Assembly (NCBI GenBank): GCA_963798455.1
Contig: CAWCTD010000003.1
Location: 3,906,001 to 3,970,000 of the forward strand
From: CAWCTD01 sp963798455
Lineage (GTDB): Bacteria; Acidobacteriota; Terriglobia; Bryobacterales; Bryobacteraceae
Direction: 5' to 3'
DNA length: 64,000 nt
The translations under genes were made by a program, and so were the position numbers. The notes beneath the pieces were generated by a model. It searched no databases, was not told the origin of the DNA, and saw only the letters and a list, made by a program, of their open reading frames with translations. Shown here one piece after another: positions 1 to 8,362 of this stretch; positions within the stretch are counted from its first letter, which is position 1; every line of letters starts with the position of its first letter.

Positions 1-2952
1 GTGATCATACAGGCGGAGGCCCCGGGGCTTTCTCCTGAGGAGGTCGAATCACTGGTTACCCGGCCCGTGGAGAATGCAGTGAACGGCGTCGGGAACCTGG
101 AGTCTGTTCGGTCGCAGTCTATCCAGGGACTGTCGGTGGTGACCGCGGTGTTCCGTGAGGGCGCCGACGTGTACCGGGCGCGTCAGATGGTCAGCGAACG
201 GCTCGCCGGCGCGCTGGCTGAGATGCCCGCGGGCGCAAAGCCTCCCAGAATGGCGCCTCTAGCCACGTCGACCAGCCTGGTGTATATCGCAGGTCTCACC
301 TCGGAAAAACGGTCTCTCATGGACCTCCGCACGTTCGCCGACTGGACATTGCGGCCGCGGCTCCTGGCCGTTTCGGGCGTCGCCAGTGTCTCTGTGTTTG
401 GCGGCGAGGTCAGACAGTTGCAGATCCAACTTCGTCCGGACCGGCTGCTGGCCTACGGGATCACGACCGACGACGTGCTCGCCTCAGCGCGGCAGGCGAC
501 CGGCATCCGCGGGGCGGGGTTCGTGTACACGGGTGTGCAGCGCATCGTCTTGCAGGCAAGGGGACAATCGCTGACGCCCCAGGAGCTCGGCGCGGTGGCG
601 CTTGCGCGCCCCAACGGCGTGACCGTCCGCTTGCGAGACGTGGCTAACGTAGTGAATGCGCCCGAGCCCAAGATCGGCGACGCCACCATCGAGGGCAAGC
701 GCGGCGTCATGGTGGAAGTCACGGCGCAACTGGGCGCCAACACCGTCGAAGTGAGCCGCGGGATCGAGAAGGCGTTGGATGACATGAAGCCGCTGTTCGA
801 AGCCGAGCAGATCGCGCTGCATCCCGGCCTTTTCCGGCCCGCCGGGTTCATTGAGACGGCGATTCACAACATCGGCGCCTCGCTTATATTCGGAGGGGTG
901 CTCGTATCGGTGGTCCTCTTCCTGTTCCTGTTCAACCTGCGGACCCCGTTCATCTCGCTCACGGCCATCCCGCTGTCCCTCCTGGTCGCCGTGATCGTGC
1001 TCGACCGCTGGGGCGTGACGCTGAACACGCTGACCCTGGGGGGACTCGCGATCGCGATCGGCGCCGTGGTCGATGACGCCATCATCGATGTCGAGAATAT
1101 CTTCCGCAGGCTGCGGGAGAACGCCCGCCTGCCTCAGCCCCGGCCTGCATTCGATGTGGTGCTCGACGCTTCCCTTGAGGTTCGGAGCGCCGTGGTTTAT
1201 GCCACCTTCGTGGTGGCGCTGGTCTTTCTGCCGGTTCTGACAATGTCCGGGGTGCAGGGCCGGCTGTTTGCGCCGCTCGGCGCGGCGTACATCCTGGCCA
1301 TACTGGCTTCGCTGGCCGTCGCGCTGACGGTCACTCCCGCGCTCTCGTACGCGCTTCTGGTGAAACAGGGCGGCACCGCCGCGGAGTCGCCGCTGCTCGC
1401 GCGGTTGAAGGGCGGCTACCTGCGTCTTTTGGAGAGTCTAGCCACGCATCCCAAGCTGGTGATCCTGGGCGCGCTGGCCCTGTTCCTCGCCGCCGCCGCC
1501 GCACTGCCGTTTTTCGGCGGCGAGTTCCTTCCAGAGTTAAGGGAAGGCCACCTGATCGTACACATGGCCGCGGTGCCGGGCACGTCCTTGGACGAATCGG
1601 TGCGATTGGGCGCCAGGGTCACCTCTGTGCTGAAGGCCATCCCGTACATTCGCTCAGTGTCTCAGCAGATCGGCCGCGCCGAGTTGAGCGAGGACACCTG
1701 GGGCACCCACTATAGCGAGTTCCATGTCGACTTCAAGCCGCTCTCGGGGGAGCAGGCTGAGGCCGTCGAGCCGGAGATCCGGCGCGCGCTTTCGCAGTTC
1801 CCGGGTGTGTACTTCGCCATCAAGCCCTTCCTCACCGAGAGGATGGAGGAGGTCATGTCCGGCGTGAACGCCGAAGTTGTCATCAAGATTTTCGGAGAGG
1901 ACCTTGACTCGCTCGACCGCACCGCCCGCCGGGTGGCGAGCGTGGTCGCCGGAATCCGGGGCGCCGCGGACGTCCAGATGGAATCCCCCCCAGGGATGCC
2001 GGAGATGGCCATCCGGCTGCGGCCTGACCGGATGCAACAGTTCGGCTTTCATCCGGTTGGCGTGCTGGAGGCTATCCAAACCGCTTACGAGGGGCAAGTG
2101 GCCGGCGAGACCTATGAAGGCAATCGGGTCTTCGACGTCTCCGTGATCCTCGACGAGAATTCCCGCCGCGACCCCGAGAGTGTCGGCTCGCTCCTGCTGT
2201 ACAGCCCCGAAGGCGTGCGCCTGCCGCTCCGCGAACTCGCGGATACCTACCTGACGACGGGGCGATACATGGTCGTGCACGACGGCGCCCAGCGGCGTCA
2301 GGCCGTGTCGTGTAATGTCATCGGCCGCGACGTGACCTCCTTCGTCGCGGAGGCGCAGAGGAAGGTGCAGGAAGGCGTCCGATTCCCGAGAGGCGTTTAT
2401 CCGGAATTCGCCGGCGCCGCCGAAGCCCGCGCGAGGGCGCAGCACGAGATCCTGCTCTATTCGCTGGTCGCGGGCGTGGGCATTATCTTGCTCTTGTCGA
2501 TGGTCTTTCCGCAATGGCGCAACCTGCTGCTGATCCTGGCCAACATCCCCTTTGCCCTGATCGGGGGAGTGGCGGCGGTCTTCATGACCGGAGGGTGGCT
2601 GACGGTCGGCTCGATGGTCGGGTTCGTCACGCTTTTCGGCATCACCATGCGCAACTCGATCATGATGCTGTCGCATTTCGAGCATTTGGTCCGGGAGGAG
2701 GGCGCCACCTGGGGCCTGGAGACCGTGCTCCGGGGGGCTTCAGAGCGGCTCTCGCCTGTCCTAATGACTGCGCTCGTGACCGCGCTGGGCCTTTTGCCAT
2801 TGGCTCTGGGCAGCGGCGATCCCGGCCGTGAGGTCGAAGGACCCATGGCCATCGTCATCCTCGGTGGGCTGGTTACTTCCACAGTTCTGAACCTGCTGGT
2901 GTTGCCGACTCTCGCCTTCCGCTATGGACGATTTCAGGCCGGGACCGCGTGA
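1..2952 (+). CDS. Heavy-metal efflux RND permease (CusA/CzcA-type), 5' end cut off
   Basis: Inner-membrane proton/metal antiporter subunit of a tripartite HME-RND pump. The visible 983 residues start inside the periplasmic porter domain (AEAPGLSPEEVESLVTRP, a family hallmark), so about 40-60 N-terminal residues lie outside the window and the GTG at base 1 is not the true start. The central transmembrane block carries GAVVDDAIIDVENI around residue 350-365, the charged TM4 motif of HME pumps. A second porter domain and a second TM block follow (about residues 520-975). Full-length relatives are about 1030 residues. It meets the next gene tail to tail with a 14-bp gap. The membrane-fusion partner would lie upstream. 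The substrate (Cu/Ag or Co/Zn/Cd) cannot be read from the sequence. Confidence 0.93.
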   Translation: MIIQAEAPGLSPEEVESLVTRPVENAVNGVGNLESVRSQSIQGLSVVTAVFREGADVYRARQMVSERLAGALAEMPAGAKPPRMAPLATSTSLVYIAGLTSEKRSLMDLRTFADWTLRPRLLAVSGVASVSVFGGEVRQLQIQLRPDRLLAYGITTDDVLASARQATGIRGAGFVYTGVQRIVLQARGQSLTPQELGAVALARPNGVTVRLRDVANVVNAPEPKIGDATIEGKRGVMVEVTAQLGANTVEVSRGIEKALDDMKPLFEAEQIALHPGLFRPAGFIETAIHNIGASLIFGGVLVSVVLFLFLFNLRTPFISLTAIPLSLLVAVIVLDRWGVTLNTLTLGGLAIAIGAVVDDAIIDVENIFRRLRENARLPQPRPAFDVVLDASLEVRSAVVYATFVVALVFLPVLTMSGVQGRLFAPLGAAYILAILASLAVALTVTPALSYALLVKQGGTAAESPLLARLKGGYLRLLESLATHPKLVILGALALFLAAAAALPFFGGEFLPELREGHLIVHMAAVPGTSLDESVRLGARVTSVLKAIPYIRSVSQQIGRAELSEDTWGTHYSEFHVDFKPLSGEQAEAVEPEIRRALSQFPGVYFAIKPFLTERMEEVMSGVNAEVVIKIFGEDLDSLDRTARRVASVVAGIRGAADVQMESPPGMPEMAIRLRPDRMQQFGFHPVGVLEAIQTAYEGQVAGETYEGNRVFDVSVILDENSRRDPESVGSLLLYSPEGVRLPLRELADTYLTTGRYMVVHDGAQRRQAVSCNVIGRDVTSFVAEAQRKVQEGVRFPRGVYPEFAGAAEARARAQHEILLYSLVAGVGIILLLSMVFPQWRNLLLILANIPFALIGGVAAVFMTGGWLTVGSMVGFVTLFGITMRNSIMMLSHFEHLVREEGATWGLETVLRGASERLSPVLMTALVTALGLLPLALGSGDPGREVEGPMAIVILGGLVTSTVLNLLVLPTLAFRYGRFQAGTA

Positions 2953-2966
2953 CGACCCAGGCTGGG

Positions 2967-4061
2967 CTACAGGTACTCGTCTCCGAACAGCTCGCCGATC
3001 TTCTGCTGGAGCCGCTTGATCGCTTCCGCTTGATCTTTCCGGCAGACCAGCGTCGCGTCCGGAGTCTGGACCACGATCAGGTCGTCGCAACCCACGACCG
3101 CGATCAGGTGTTCGGGGTCGCTCGAAGCCACCAACGTGCCCGAAGTTCCCTCCATGATGTGCCTCTCCGCCGCGAGCGCGTTCCCCTTCTCATCCGTGGG
3201 ACAGGTCTTGGCGAACGTGAGCCATGAGCCGACGTCCAGCCACTCGAGCGGCATGGGCAGCGCCGCGACGCGCAGAGACGGGTCGCGCGAGGCGGGCTCC
3301 ATCACCGCGTAGTCCACGCTGATCTTCCGCAGGGCCGGATAGATTTCAGCCAGCGCCTGGTCTTGATCGGCCGCATCCCACGCCTCCCTAATCCGCGAGA
3401 GACCCTGGAAGTTCTCGGGCGCGAACCGGCGGATGCAGTCAAGCAAGGTCGCCGCGCGCCATACAAACATCCCGCTGTTCCACAGGTAGCGCGCGGGGCC
3501 CGCTTCGTAATAGGACCGGGCGGTCTGCTCGTCCGGCTTCTCCTTGAACTCCTCGACCTTCCGCGCGGCGCCGTCAAGCGCTTCCCCGAGTTGCAGGTAG
3601 CCATACCCCGTGGACGCAAACGCGGGTTCGATGCCGAAGGTCACGAGCGTATTGGGCGCCTGCTCCACAAGCTCGTAACCCCGGGCCACGATCCGTTGAA
3701 ATCGGTCGATGGGCTGGATCAAATGATCCGCGGTGAACACGGCGATAGCCGCTTCGGGATCTCGCTTGCCGATGGCGGCGGCGCTGAACCCTACCGCGTT
3801 CAAGGTGTCCCGGCCCTCCGGTTCTCCAAGGAAACGCTCCGCGCTCAGCTCCGGCAGCGCCTTGAGAACAGCCTCCCGGTGCCGCAGACCGGCGCACACA
3901 TAACAGCGTTCCAGCGGCGCCAGTCCGGCCAGCCGCGACCACGCCAGTTGAAGGAGGCTGCGGCCGCCGATGAACGGGATGAGCTGCTTGGGAACAGACT
4001 GGCGGCTCATCGGCCACAAGCGCAACCCCGAGCCGCCCGCCAGGATCAAAGCATAGCGCAT
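2967..4061 (-). CDS. manC: Mannose-1-phosphate guanylyltransferase
   Basis: Transfers GMP from GTP to mannose-1-phosphate to give GDP-mannose in the cytosol. The N-terminus reads LILAGGSGLRLWPMSRQSVPKQL, the sugar nucleotidyltransferase signature with the catalytic Arg and Lys. At 364 aa this is the single-domain form, without the C-terminal isomerase domain of long ManC/AlgA proteins. I chose the ATG at 4061 because the signature starts eight residues in. The open frame continues upstream to 4613, but only as a shadow of the epimerase gene. It lies 32 bp downstream of the GDP-mannose 3,5-epimerase on the same strand, so it probably supplies that enzyme's substrate. Confidence 0.92.
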   Translation of the reverse strand: MRYALILAGGSGLRLWPMSRQSVPKQLIPFIGGRSLLQLAWSRLAGLAPLERCYVCAGLRHREAVLKALPELSAERFLGEPEGRDTLNAVGFSAAAIGKRDPEAAIAVFTADHLIQPIDRFQRIVARGYELVEQAPNTLVTFGIEPAFASTGYGYLQLGEALDGAARKVEEFKEKPDEQTARSYYEAGPARYLWNSGMFVWRAATLLDCIRRFAPENFQGLSRIREAWDAADQDQALAEIYPALRKISVDYAVMEPASRDPSLRVAALPMPLEWLDVGSWLTFAKTCPTDEKGNALAAERHIMEGTSGTLVASSDPEHLIAVVGCDDLIVVQTPDATLVCRKDQAEAIKRLQQKIGELFGDEYL

Positions 4062-4093
4062 AGCACGCGTGTAGCGGCCGGGCATGCCCGGCC

Positions 4094-5092
4094 CTAGCTG
4101 ATCGTCCGCTCTCCCCGCTGCCTCTTCATGTACTGGTCGTAAATCCAGGCGTAGGTCTTGGCCATTCCTTCCCGCAGCGGGATGCCGGGCTCCCAGCCCA
4201 GATGCTTCCGAATGAGCGTGTTGTCGCTGTTGCGCCCGGCCACGCCTTTGGGCGCATCGGGCTGATAGACGCGCTTCAGCTTCACGCCCGCGATGGCTTC
4301 CACGATGTCCACGAGCTGGTTGACGCTGACCAGTTCGCTGGAGCCCAGGTTGATCGGCTCGAGGATCTCCGAGTGCGTGATCATCTGGATGCCCTTCAGG
4401 CAGTCGTCGATGTACATGAAGCTGCGTGTCCGCTCGCCGGTGCCCCAGATCTCGATCTCCGGCTTGCCGGAGACTTTGGCTTGAATCACCTTGCGGCAGA
4501 TCGCCGCCGGCGCCTTCTCGCGGCCGCCGTCCCAGGTGCCGAACGGCCCGTACACGTTGTGGAAGCGCGCCACGCGCGTCTGGAGCCCGTAGTCCTCCCG
4601 GAAGTGCCGGCACATCCGCTCGCTGAACAGCTTCTCCCAGCCATAGCCGTCTTCGGCCAGCGCGGGATAGGCGTCCTCTTCCTTCAGTGCGGGCACACTG
4701 GGATCTCTTTGCCTGTCAGCGTTATACACGCACGCCGAGGAGGAGTAAAAGTAACGTTCGACGCGGTATTCGTTCGACGCCATGAGCATGTGCGTGTTGA
4801 TCAGCACCGACAGCATGCACAGCGCCTTGTTGTTTTCGATGAAGCCCATGCCGCCCATGTTCGCCGCCAGGTTGTAGACCAAGCGCGAGCCCTTGGCGGC
4901 TGCCAGGCAGTTCTCCCTGATGTTGAGGTCGAGCGAGAGGTTCTCGGCATCATCGAACTTCTGATACCACTCGCCCAAGGGTTTGATATCGACAGCGCGT
5001 ATTTTCTTGTATCCTTGACGGCGCAAGTCCGCGACGAGGTTCCCTCCGATGAAGCCACCGGCGCCCGTCACGACAACCAGGTCTTCCTTCAC
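4094..5092 (-). CDS. GDP-mannose 3,5-epimerase-like NAD-dependent epimerase
   Basis: Extended SDR sugar-nucleotide epimerase of 332 aa. Residues 9-15 (TGAGGFIGG) bind NAD. The full GME catalytic set can be placed: Cys121 in SSSACVYN, Tyr150 and Lys154 in YGWEK, and Lys193 in GREKAPAA. MGGMGFI, FHNVYGPFGTWDGG and RNSDNTLI are near-diagnostic for plant-type GME, which converts GDP-mannose to GDP-L-galactose or GDP-L-gulose. I chose the GTG start at 5092 because GGGAGG lies 5 bp upstream; the open frame further upstream (to 5479) has no domain sequence. It is first in a two-gene operon with manC. The product is inferred from motifs; a related GDP-sugar epimerase activity is possible. Confidence 0.87.
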   Translation of the reverse strand: MKEDLVVVTGAGGFIGGNLVADLRRQGYKKIRAVDIKPLGEWYQKFDDAENLSLDLNIRENCLAAAKGSRLVYNLAANMGGMGFIENNKALCMLSVLINTHMLMASNEYRVERYFYSSSACVYNADRQRDPSVPALKEEDAYPALAEDGYGWEKLFSERMCRHFREDYGLQTRVARFHNVYGPFGTWDGGREKAPAAICRKVIQAKVSGKPEIEIWGTGERTRSFMYIDDCLKGIQMITHSEILEPINLGSSELVSVNQLVDIVEAIAGVKLKRVYQPDAPKGVAGRNSDNTLIRKHLGWEPGIPLREGMAKTYAWIYDQYMKRQRGERTIS

Positions 5093-5209
5093 ACAAGCCT
5101 CCCAAGAGTCACCATTCAAGAATGACTCCCGCGCCCGCACGAGCGCAACAGCGCCTGGCGCCTGCCCTCTGTTGTGTGGGCGGCCGCTGCTGGTGCACAA
5201 TGCTCTCCA

Positions 5210-5944
5210 ATGGCACGCCGAGAGAAGACACCCGCCGCCCCCAAGGGGCGCGCCGGACCGCCGGCCACCGGCTTCCGGCCTGAGTTCCTGGATTTTCGCC
5301 GGGGGATCCACGTCGGCAACCTGGAGGAAGATCAGAGGATCACACGCATACTCAAGCTGGCTCTGGAATCCCGCCACGGGCAGCCGTTTGTGACCGAGCG
5401 CTGGGGGCGCGGCGTTTACTGGCGCTGGATCGGCTTCGTTGCTCGGGCCAACCGCGCAGCCAAGCCGCTTTCTTCTCACGTAAGTTTCGGCTGCGCCAAG
5501 TACTTTCTCTCCGTCGAACCGGAGGAGCGGTTGTTCAAGTGCGGCCTCCAGGTCGAACGCGGCTACGCGAAGGCCCCGCGCGGATACCGCGACTGGCAGT
5601 TGCAGCCGGATTGGGACTGGAACCGCCTGCTTCAGGGCCTGCGCCCAGGGACTCCCATGGACCGGGAACTCCGCCGCTTGCTGGGCGAGGGTTTTCGGGT
5701 CTGGGCGGCAGGTTGGGAGTTCAAAAAGGAGCGCCCTGCCGGCGCAGCCAGGCTGAAGCGGCTCCTTCAGGCTGCGCCCGCCAACCAGTGGGCTGGGTTC
5801 CAGGTCTACTACCCAATGACGGAAGACGAAGTGCGAAGCTCCACCGGGGGTGACCTGGTCGATTCCATGCTGGCCGTCTTCGACGAGGTCACCGGGGTCC
5901 TGGACATGTCGAGCGACATCCAGCTCAGAAGGCCCGCCGGCTGA
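5210..5944 (+). CDS. Hypothetical protein
   Basis: A protein of about 244 residues that I do not recognise. The first 20 residues are basic and proline-rich (MARREKTPAAPKGR), with no signal peptide or membrane segment. The rest is rich in Trp, Arg and Phe (ERWGRGVYWRWIGF, DWQLQPDWDW), with a basic middle and an acidic C-terminus (MTEDEVRSS to DEVTGVLDMSSD). I chose the ATG at 5210; the frame is open further up (5174), but that part overlaps the region upstream of the divergent epimerase operon. It starts about 120 bp from that operon, so both probably share a promoter region. Confidence 0.6.
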   Translation: MARREKTPAAPKGRAGPPATGFRPEFLDFRRGIHVGNLEEDQRITRILKLALESRHGQPFVTERWGRGVYWRWIGFVARANRAAKPLSSHVSFGCAKYFLSVEPEERLFKCGLQVERGYAKAPRGYRDWQLQPDWDWNRLLQGLRPGTPMDRELRRLLGEGFRVWAAGWEFKKERPAGAARLKRLLQAAPANQWAGFQVYYPMTEDEVRSSTGGDLVDSMLAVFDEVTGVLDMSSDIQLRRPAG

Positions 5945-6067
5945 GCCCGGCGGCCACGTATCCTTGGTGGGCAGGACTCTGCTAACTATCGCCAGTATTT
6001 ACAGCTCTGCCCTCTGCCCCCAGAATTGACTCCAGGAGGCCGCGCCCTGTCGCGGCAGCCCGGACTT

Positions 6068-6562
6068 ATGGAAACCGAGAAGCGTAACCCTGTGTCTTCC
6101 TTGGTGCTTGCGGTTGGTGTAGCAGCCGTGCTGTTGGCCCCGCTCATTGTGTATGTGTTCCTGCGGTCGCGGGAAGAGGGTCCGGGCCTCCGCGAGGCGA
6201 CCTCGGCGACCGATACCGTCAAGAGCCAGAAGCAGCGCCCCGCGGCGGCGCCACGGGAGTTCGCTCCCGATGAAAGCGAGGTTAGGAGGCCCGCATCCCA
6301 TCCCTCGCCCATGCCACCGGTCCTGGTGCAGCAGCCCCCACGCCTTCCCGCGCGAGCGTTCCCTGCCCCCAGTGATATTCCCCTCGGCATGGACAAGACC
6401 AAGCTGCTGGCCAGCTTCGGCAAGCCGAGCATGGTCACCACCGAGGTGAGCGAGGGCCGCGCGCTAGAGACGTTCCACTACCTGAAACCCGACGCCGGCA
6501 CCGAGACGGTGGTGCTCCTCAGGAGCGGCAGGGTGGTCAGCGCCACTTCCGCGTACTACTGA
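6068..6562 (+). CDS. Membrane-anchored hypothetical protein with SmpA/OmlA-like C-terminus
   Basis: 164 aa from the ATG at 6068 (METEKRN); an in-frame start at 6026 would only add an unstructured leader. Residues about 8-30 form one hydrophobic helix (LVLAVGVAAVLLAPLIVYVFL) followed by Arg, so it is N-in membrane-anchored. A proline/alanine-rich linker follows. The last 60 residues (IPLGMDKTKLLASFGKPSMVT ... GRVVSA) resemble the short SmpA/OmlA (BamE) fold, where a start-of-domain G-M-xx-ll-xx-f-G-x-P pattern is typical. The function is unknown; the similarity is read from the pattern only. Confidence 0.6.
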   Translation: METEKRNPVSSLVLAVGVAAVLLAPLIVYVFLRSREEGPGLREATSATDTVKSQKQRPAAAPREFAPDESEVRRPASHPSPMPPVLVQQPPRLPARAFPAPSDIPLGMDKTKLLASFGKPSMVTTEVSEGRALETFHYLKPDAGTETVVLLRSGRVVSATSAYY

Positions 6563-6571
6563 GCATCCCCT

Positions 6572-7018
6572 TCACGCGGTCCTGCCGCTCCCGCGCGATC
6601 CAGCCAGGAAGGCCACCAGGGACAACGGCACGACCTCCAGCGCCCTGAAGGTACGCCCCCAAACCAGTGCGACCGTGGGGATCACCGTGGTGGCGAAGAC
6701 CTCAAAGAAGCCTTCCGCACAAAGATGCACCACCCACCAGCGCCAGTACTCGACCATCGACAGGTCTCACCGCCCTCACTACCAGGTCCAGAAGATGAAG
6801 GCGGCGAACTGCTTCATCCGCTCTGGGTTGCTCACGGTTCCTGGCGGGATCGAGAAGCCAGTGTCGCCTTTCATGAGCACATCCGAGTAGTGCGCCAGGC
6901 ACACCTGGAAGGCTCGGGCTCGCACAGGCTGGACGCTCAGCACGCCGGCCGCCGGGTCATAGGCGTTGCGCCGGTACATATGACTCGCACGGAGGCGGGC
7001 CGGTATGACTTTGGTCAC
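6572..7018 (-). pseudogene. Collapsed quinol-dependent nitric oxide reductase (norZ/qNorB) remnant
   Basis: Three separated qNOR pieces occur in order on the minus strand. From 7018 down, NAYDPAAGVLSVQPVRA ... SNPERMKQFAAFIFWT matches the N-terminal periplasmic domain up to its FFFWTAWA motif, then hits stops near 6780. Next, in another frame (6757 down), comes YWRWWVVHLCAEGFFEV, the heme/Fe-site helix WWVVHLWVEG. A few residues later it jumps to RALEVVPLSLVAF, which matches the later SALEVVPL segment. Intact qNOR is about 750 aa; under 150 remain here, so several hundred codons are missing. It cannot be functional. It sits between a hypothetical gene and the TerB-like gene. Confidence 0.75.
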
Positions 7019-7031
7019 AGCCGGGCGCTGG

Positions 7032-7559
7032 TTACTCTGAGGGCTTGTTCAAGAAGGAGAGATGGTCGCGGTACTTGGACCGCACCGCGATGAAATCGCG
7101 ATGCTCGAGCCTCAGCTCGTCGGCGATCTGCCGGATCTCGCTGTCTTCTTCGGTATCGATCGAGTCCTCGGACGCCGCCACGGCAAACAGACAATCCAGC
7201 AAGGCGAGCTTCTGATCGCGAGTGGCAATCTCATTGAACTCCCGCGTCACAAGGAAGTTCTCGGTCCCGCCGAAGAGCTTGTTCTGCGTCTTCGCGATCT
7301 GGACCACTATAATCGCCTGCGCTTCCGGCAGCCCGCCCTGCTCGGCGACGATTCGTTCCATGGCCCGGGTTTCCAGGTCGCTGATCTTCAGATCCGCCCG
7401 CGCGACCCTGCTGAGAACGTAGGCGAACCCGGCGATGTAGCGGGCCCGGTCCGGATCCAGCCGGTCCAGAGCTTCCGCAATCCTCCGGACGGTCTCCGTT
7501 TCAGGGGTGCCCAGGGAAGCTTCTCCTGGCTCGAGTCCCAAGTACTTGAATATAGACAT
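7032..7559 (-). CDS. TerB-like (tellurite resistance / DjlA-N fold) protein
   Basis: 175-aa cytosolic all-helical protein. Residues about 45-160 carry the TerB-type repeat pattern: ARADLKISDLETRAMERIV, then a matching second half ALLDCLFAVAASEDSIDTEEDSEIRQIADELRL, with acidic metal-coordinating clusters (DSIDTEEDSEI). Family members are proposed metal-binding stress proteins; no exact role can be assigned. The start ATG at 7559 gives MSIFKYLGL; GGAGAG lies just upstream on the minus strand. It has no obvious operon partner; the norZ remnant is directly downstream. Confidence 0.75.
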   Translation of the reverse strand: MSIFKYLGLEPGEASLGTPETETVRRIAEALDRLDPDRARYIAGFAYVLSRVARADLKISDLETRAMERIVAEQGGLPEAQAIIVVQIAKTQNKLFGGTENFLVTREFNEIATRDQKLALLDCLFAVAASEDSIDTEEDSEIRQIADELRLEHRDFIAVRSKYRDHLSFLNKPSE

Positions 7560-7746
7560 CTCTCCTTCACCTTACCGTACCGGTGCGGAGATCGGGTAAA
7601 CTGCACGGAGTAGCCGCAGAGATCACCATGAAAGTCCGCAAAGCCGTGGTCACCGTGGCTGGTTGGCCAAGGTGGACAGCAGACTCCGCCTGGTCGAAGG
7701 CCTCGCCCCCTTGCATCCCAAGCGAACCCGCCATAATCTAAGCTGT

Positions 7747-8349
7747 ATGATGCGACCGATCCTCTCTTGTATTGCCATTGCAGCGGCGACCTTATTGGTC
7801 CCGCTCTCCTTGACCGCCCAAGGGCAGCGCGCGGATGCCGCCCGCGGGCTGCAGCTCTTCCAGAGCCTCCAGTGCGCCACCTGCCATAGCGTGAGGGGAG
7901 TGGGGGGCAAGGTCGGCCCCGCCCTAGGGGCACAGGCCGGGCAGCCTTACACCCCCAACACGATGGTCAGTGGCATGTGGAGCCACGTGACTAAGATGTG
8001 GGAGACGATGGATAAGGCGGGTATCGCCCGGCCCAAGATCACCACGCAACAAGCCGCGGACATTTATGCCTATCTCGGGGGCAGTCGGGTGAAGGACAAG
8101 CCCGGAGACGCAAAACGGGGCCGCCAAGTGTTTGAGGCCAAGCTGTGCGCCTCGTGCCACGACAATTCGTACCTGGCGCCGGATCTGTCGTCATTGGCAG
8201 GGAAAGTCACCGCTTTCTCCATGGTGGAGAATCTTTGGGAACACGGCGGGGGGATGCTTTCACGCATGGTGTCGAGGAACGTGAACTGGCAGACCTTGAC
8301 GCCGCAGGAACTAAGCGACATCATCGCCTATCTGAACGCAAAGAAATAA
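7747..8349 (+). CDS. Secreted diheme cytochrome c
   Basis: About 200 aa with a signal peptide (MMRPILSCIAIAAATLLVPLSLTAQG) and two class I cytochrome c domains. Heme motifs CATCH and CASCH lie in GLQLFQSLQCATCH and GRQVFEAKLCASCH. Each is preceded by the usual R-G-xx-xF helix and followed by an ITTQQAADIYAYL or LTPQELSDIIAYL C-terminal helix. I chose the tandem ATG at 7747; the longer open frame from 7663 precedes the signal peptide. It is probably a periplasmic electron carrier. The redox partner is not identifiable here; the decayed norZ nearby is not an obvious one because qNOR uses quinol. Confidence 0.88.
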   Translation: MMRPILSCIAIAAATLLVPLSLTAQGQRADAARGLQLFQSLQCATCHSVRGVGGKVGPALGAQAGQPYTPNTMVSGMWSHVTKMWETMDKAGIARPKITTQQAADIYAYLGGSRVKDKPGDAKRGRQVFEAKLCASCHDNSYLAPDLSSLAGKVTAFSMVENLWEHGGGMLSRMVSRNVNWQTLTPQELSDIIAYLNAKK

Positions 8350-8362
8350 GCGCCGGGGCGGT

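Noticed and set aside
1654..2685. 343-aa open frame on the minus strand
   Set aside because: Antisense to the RND pump; composition is that of a shadow.
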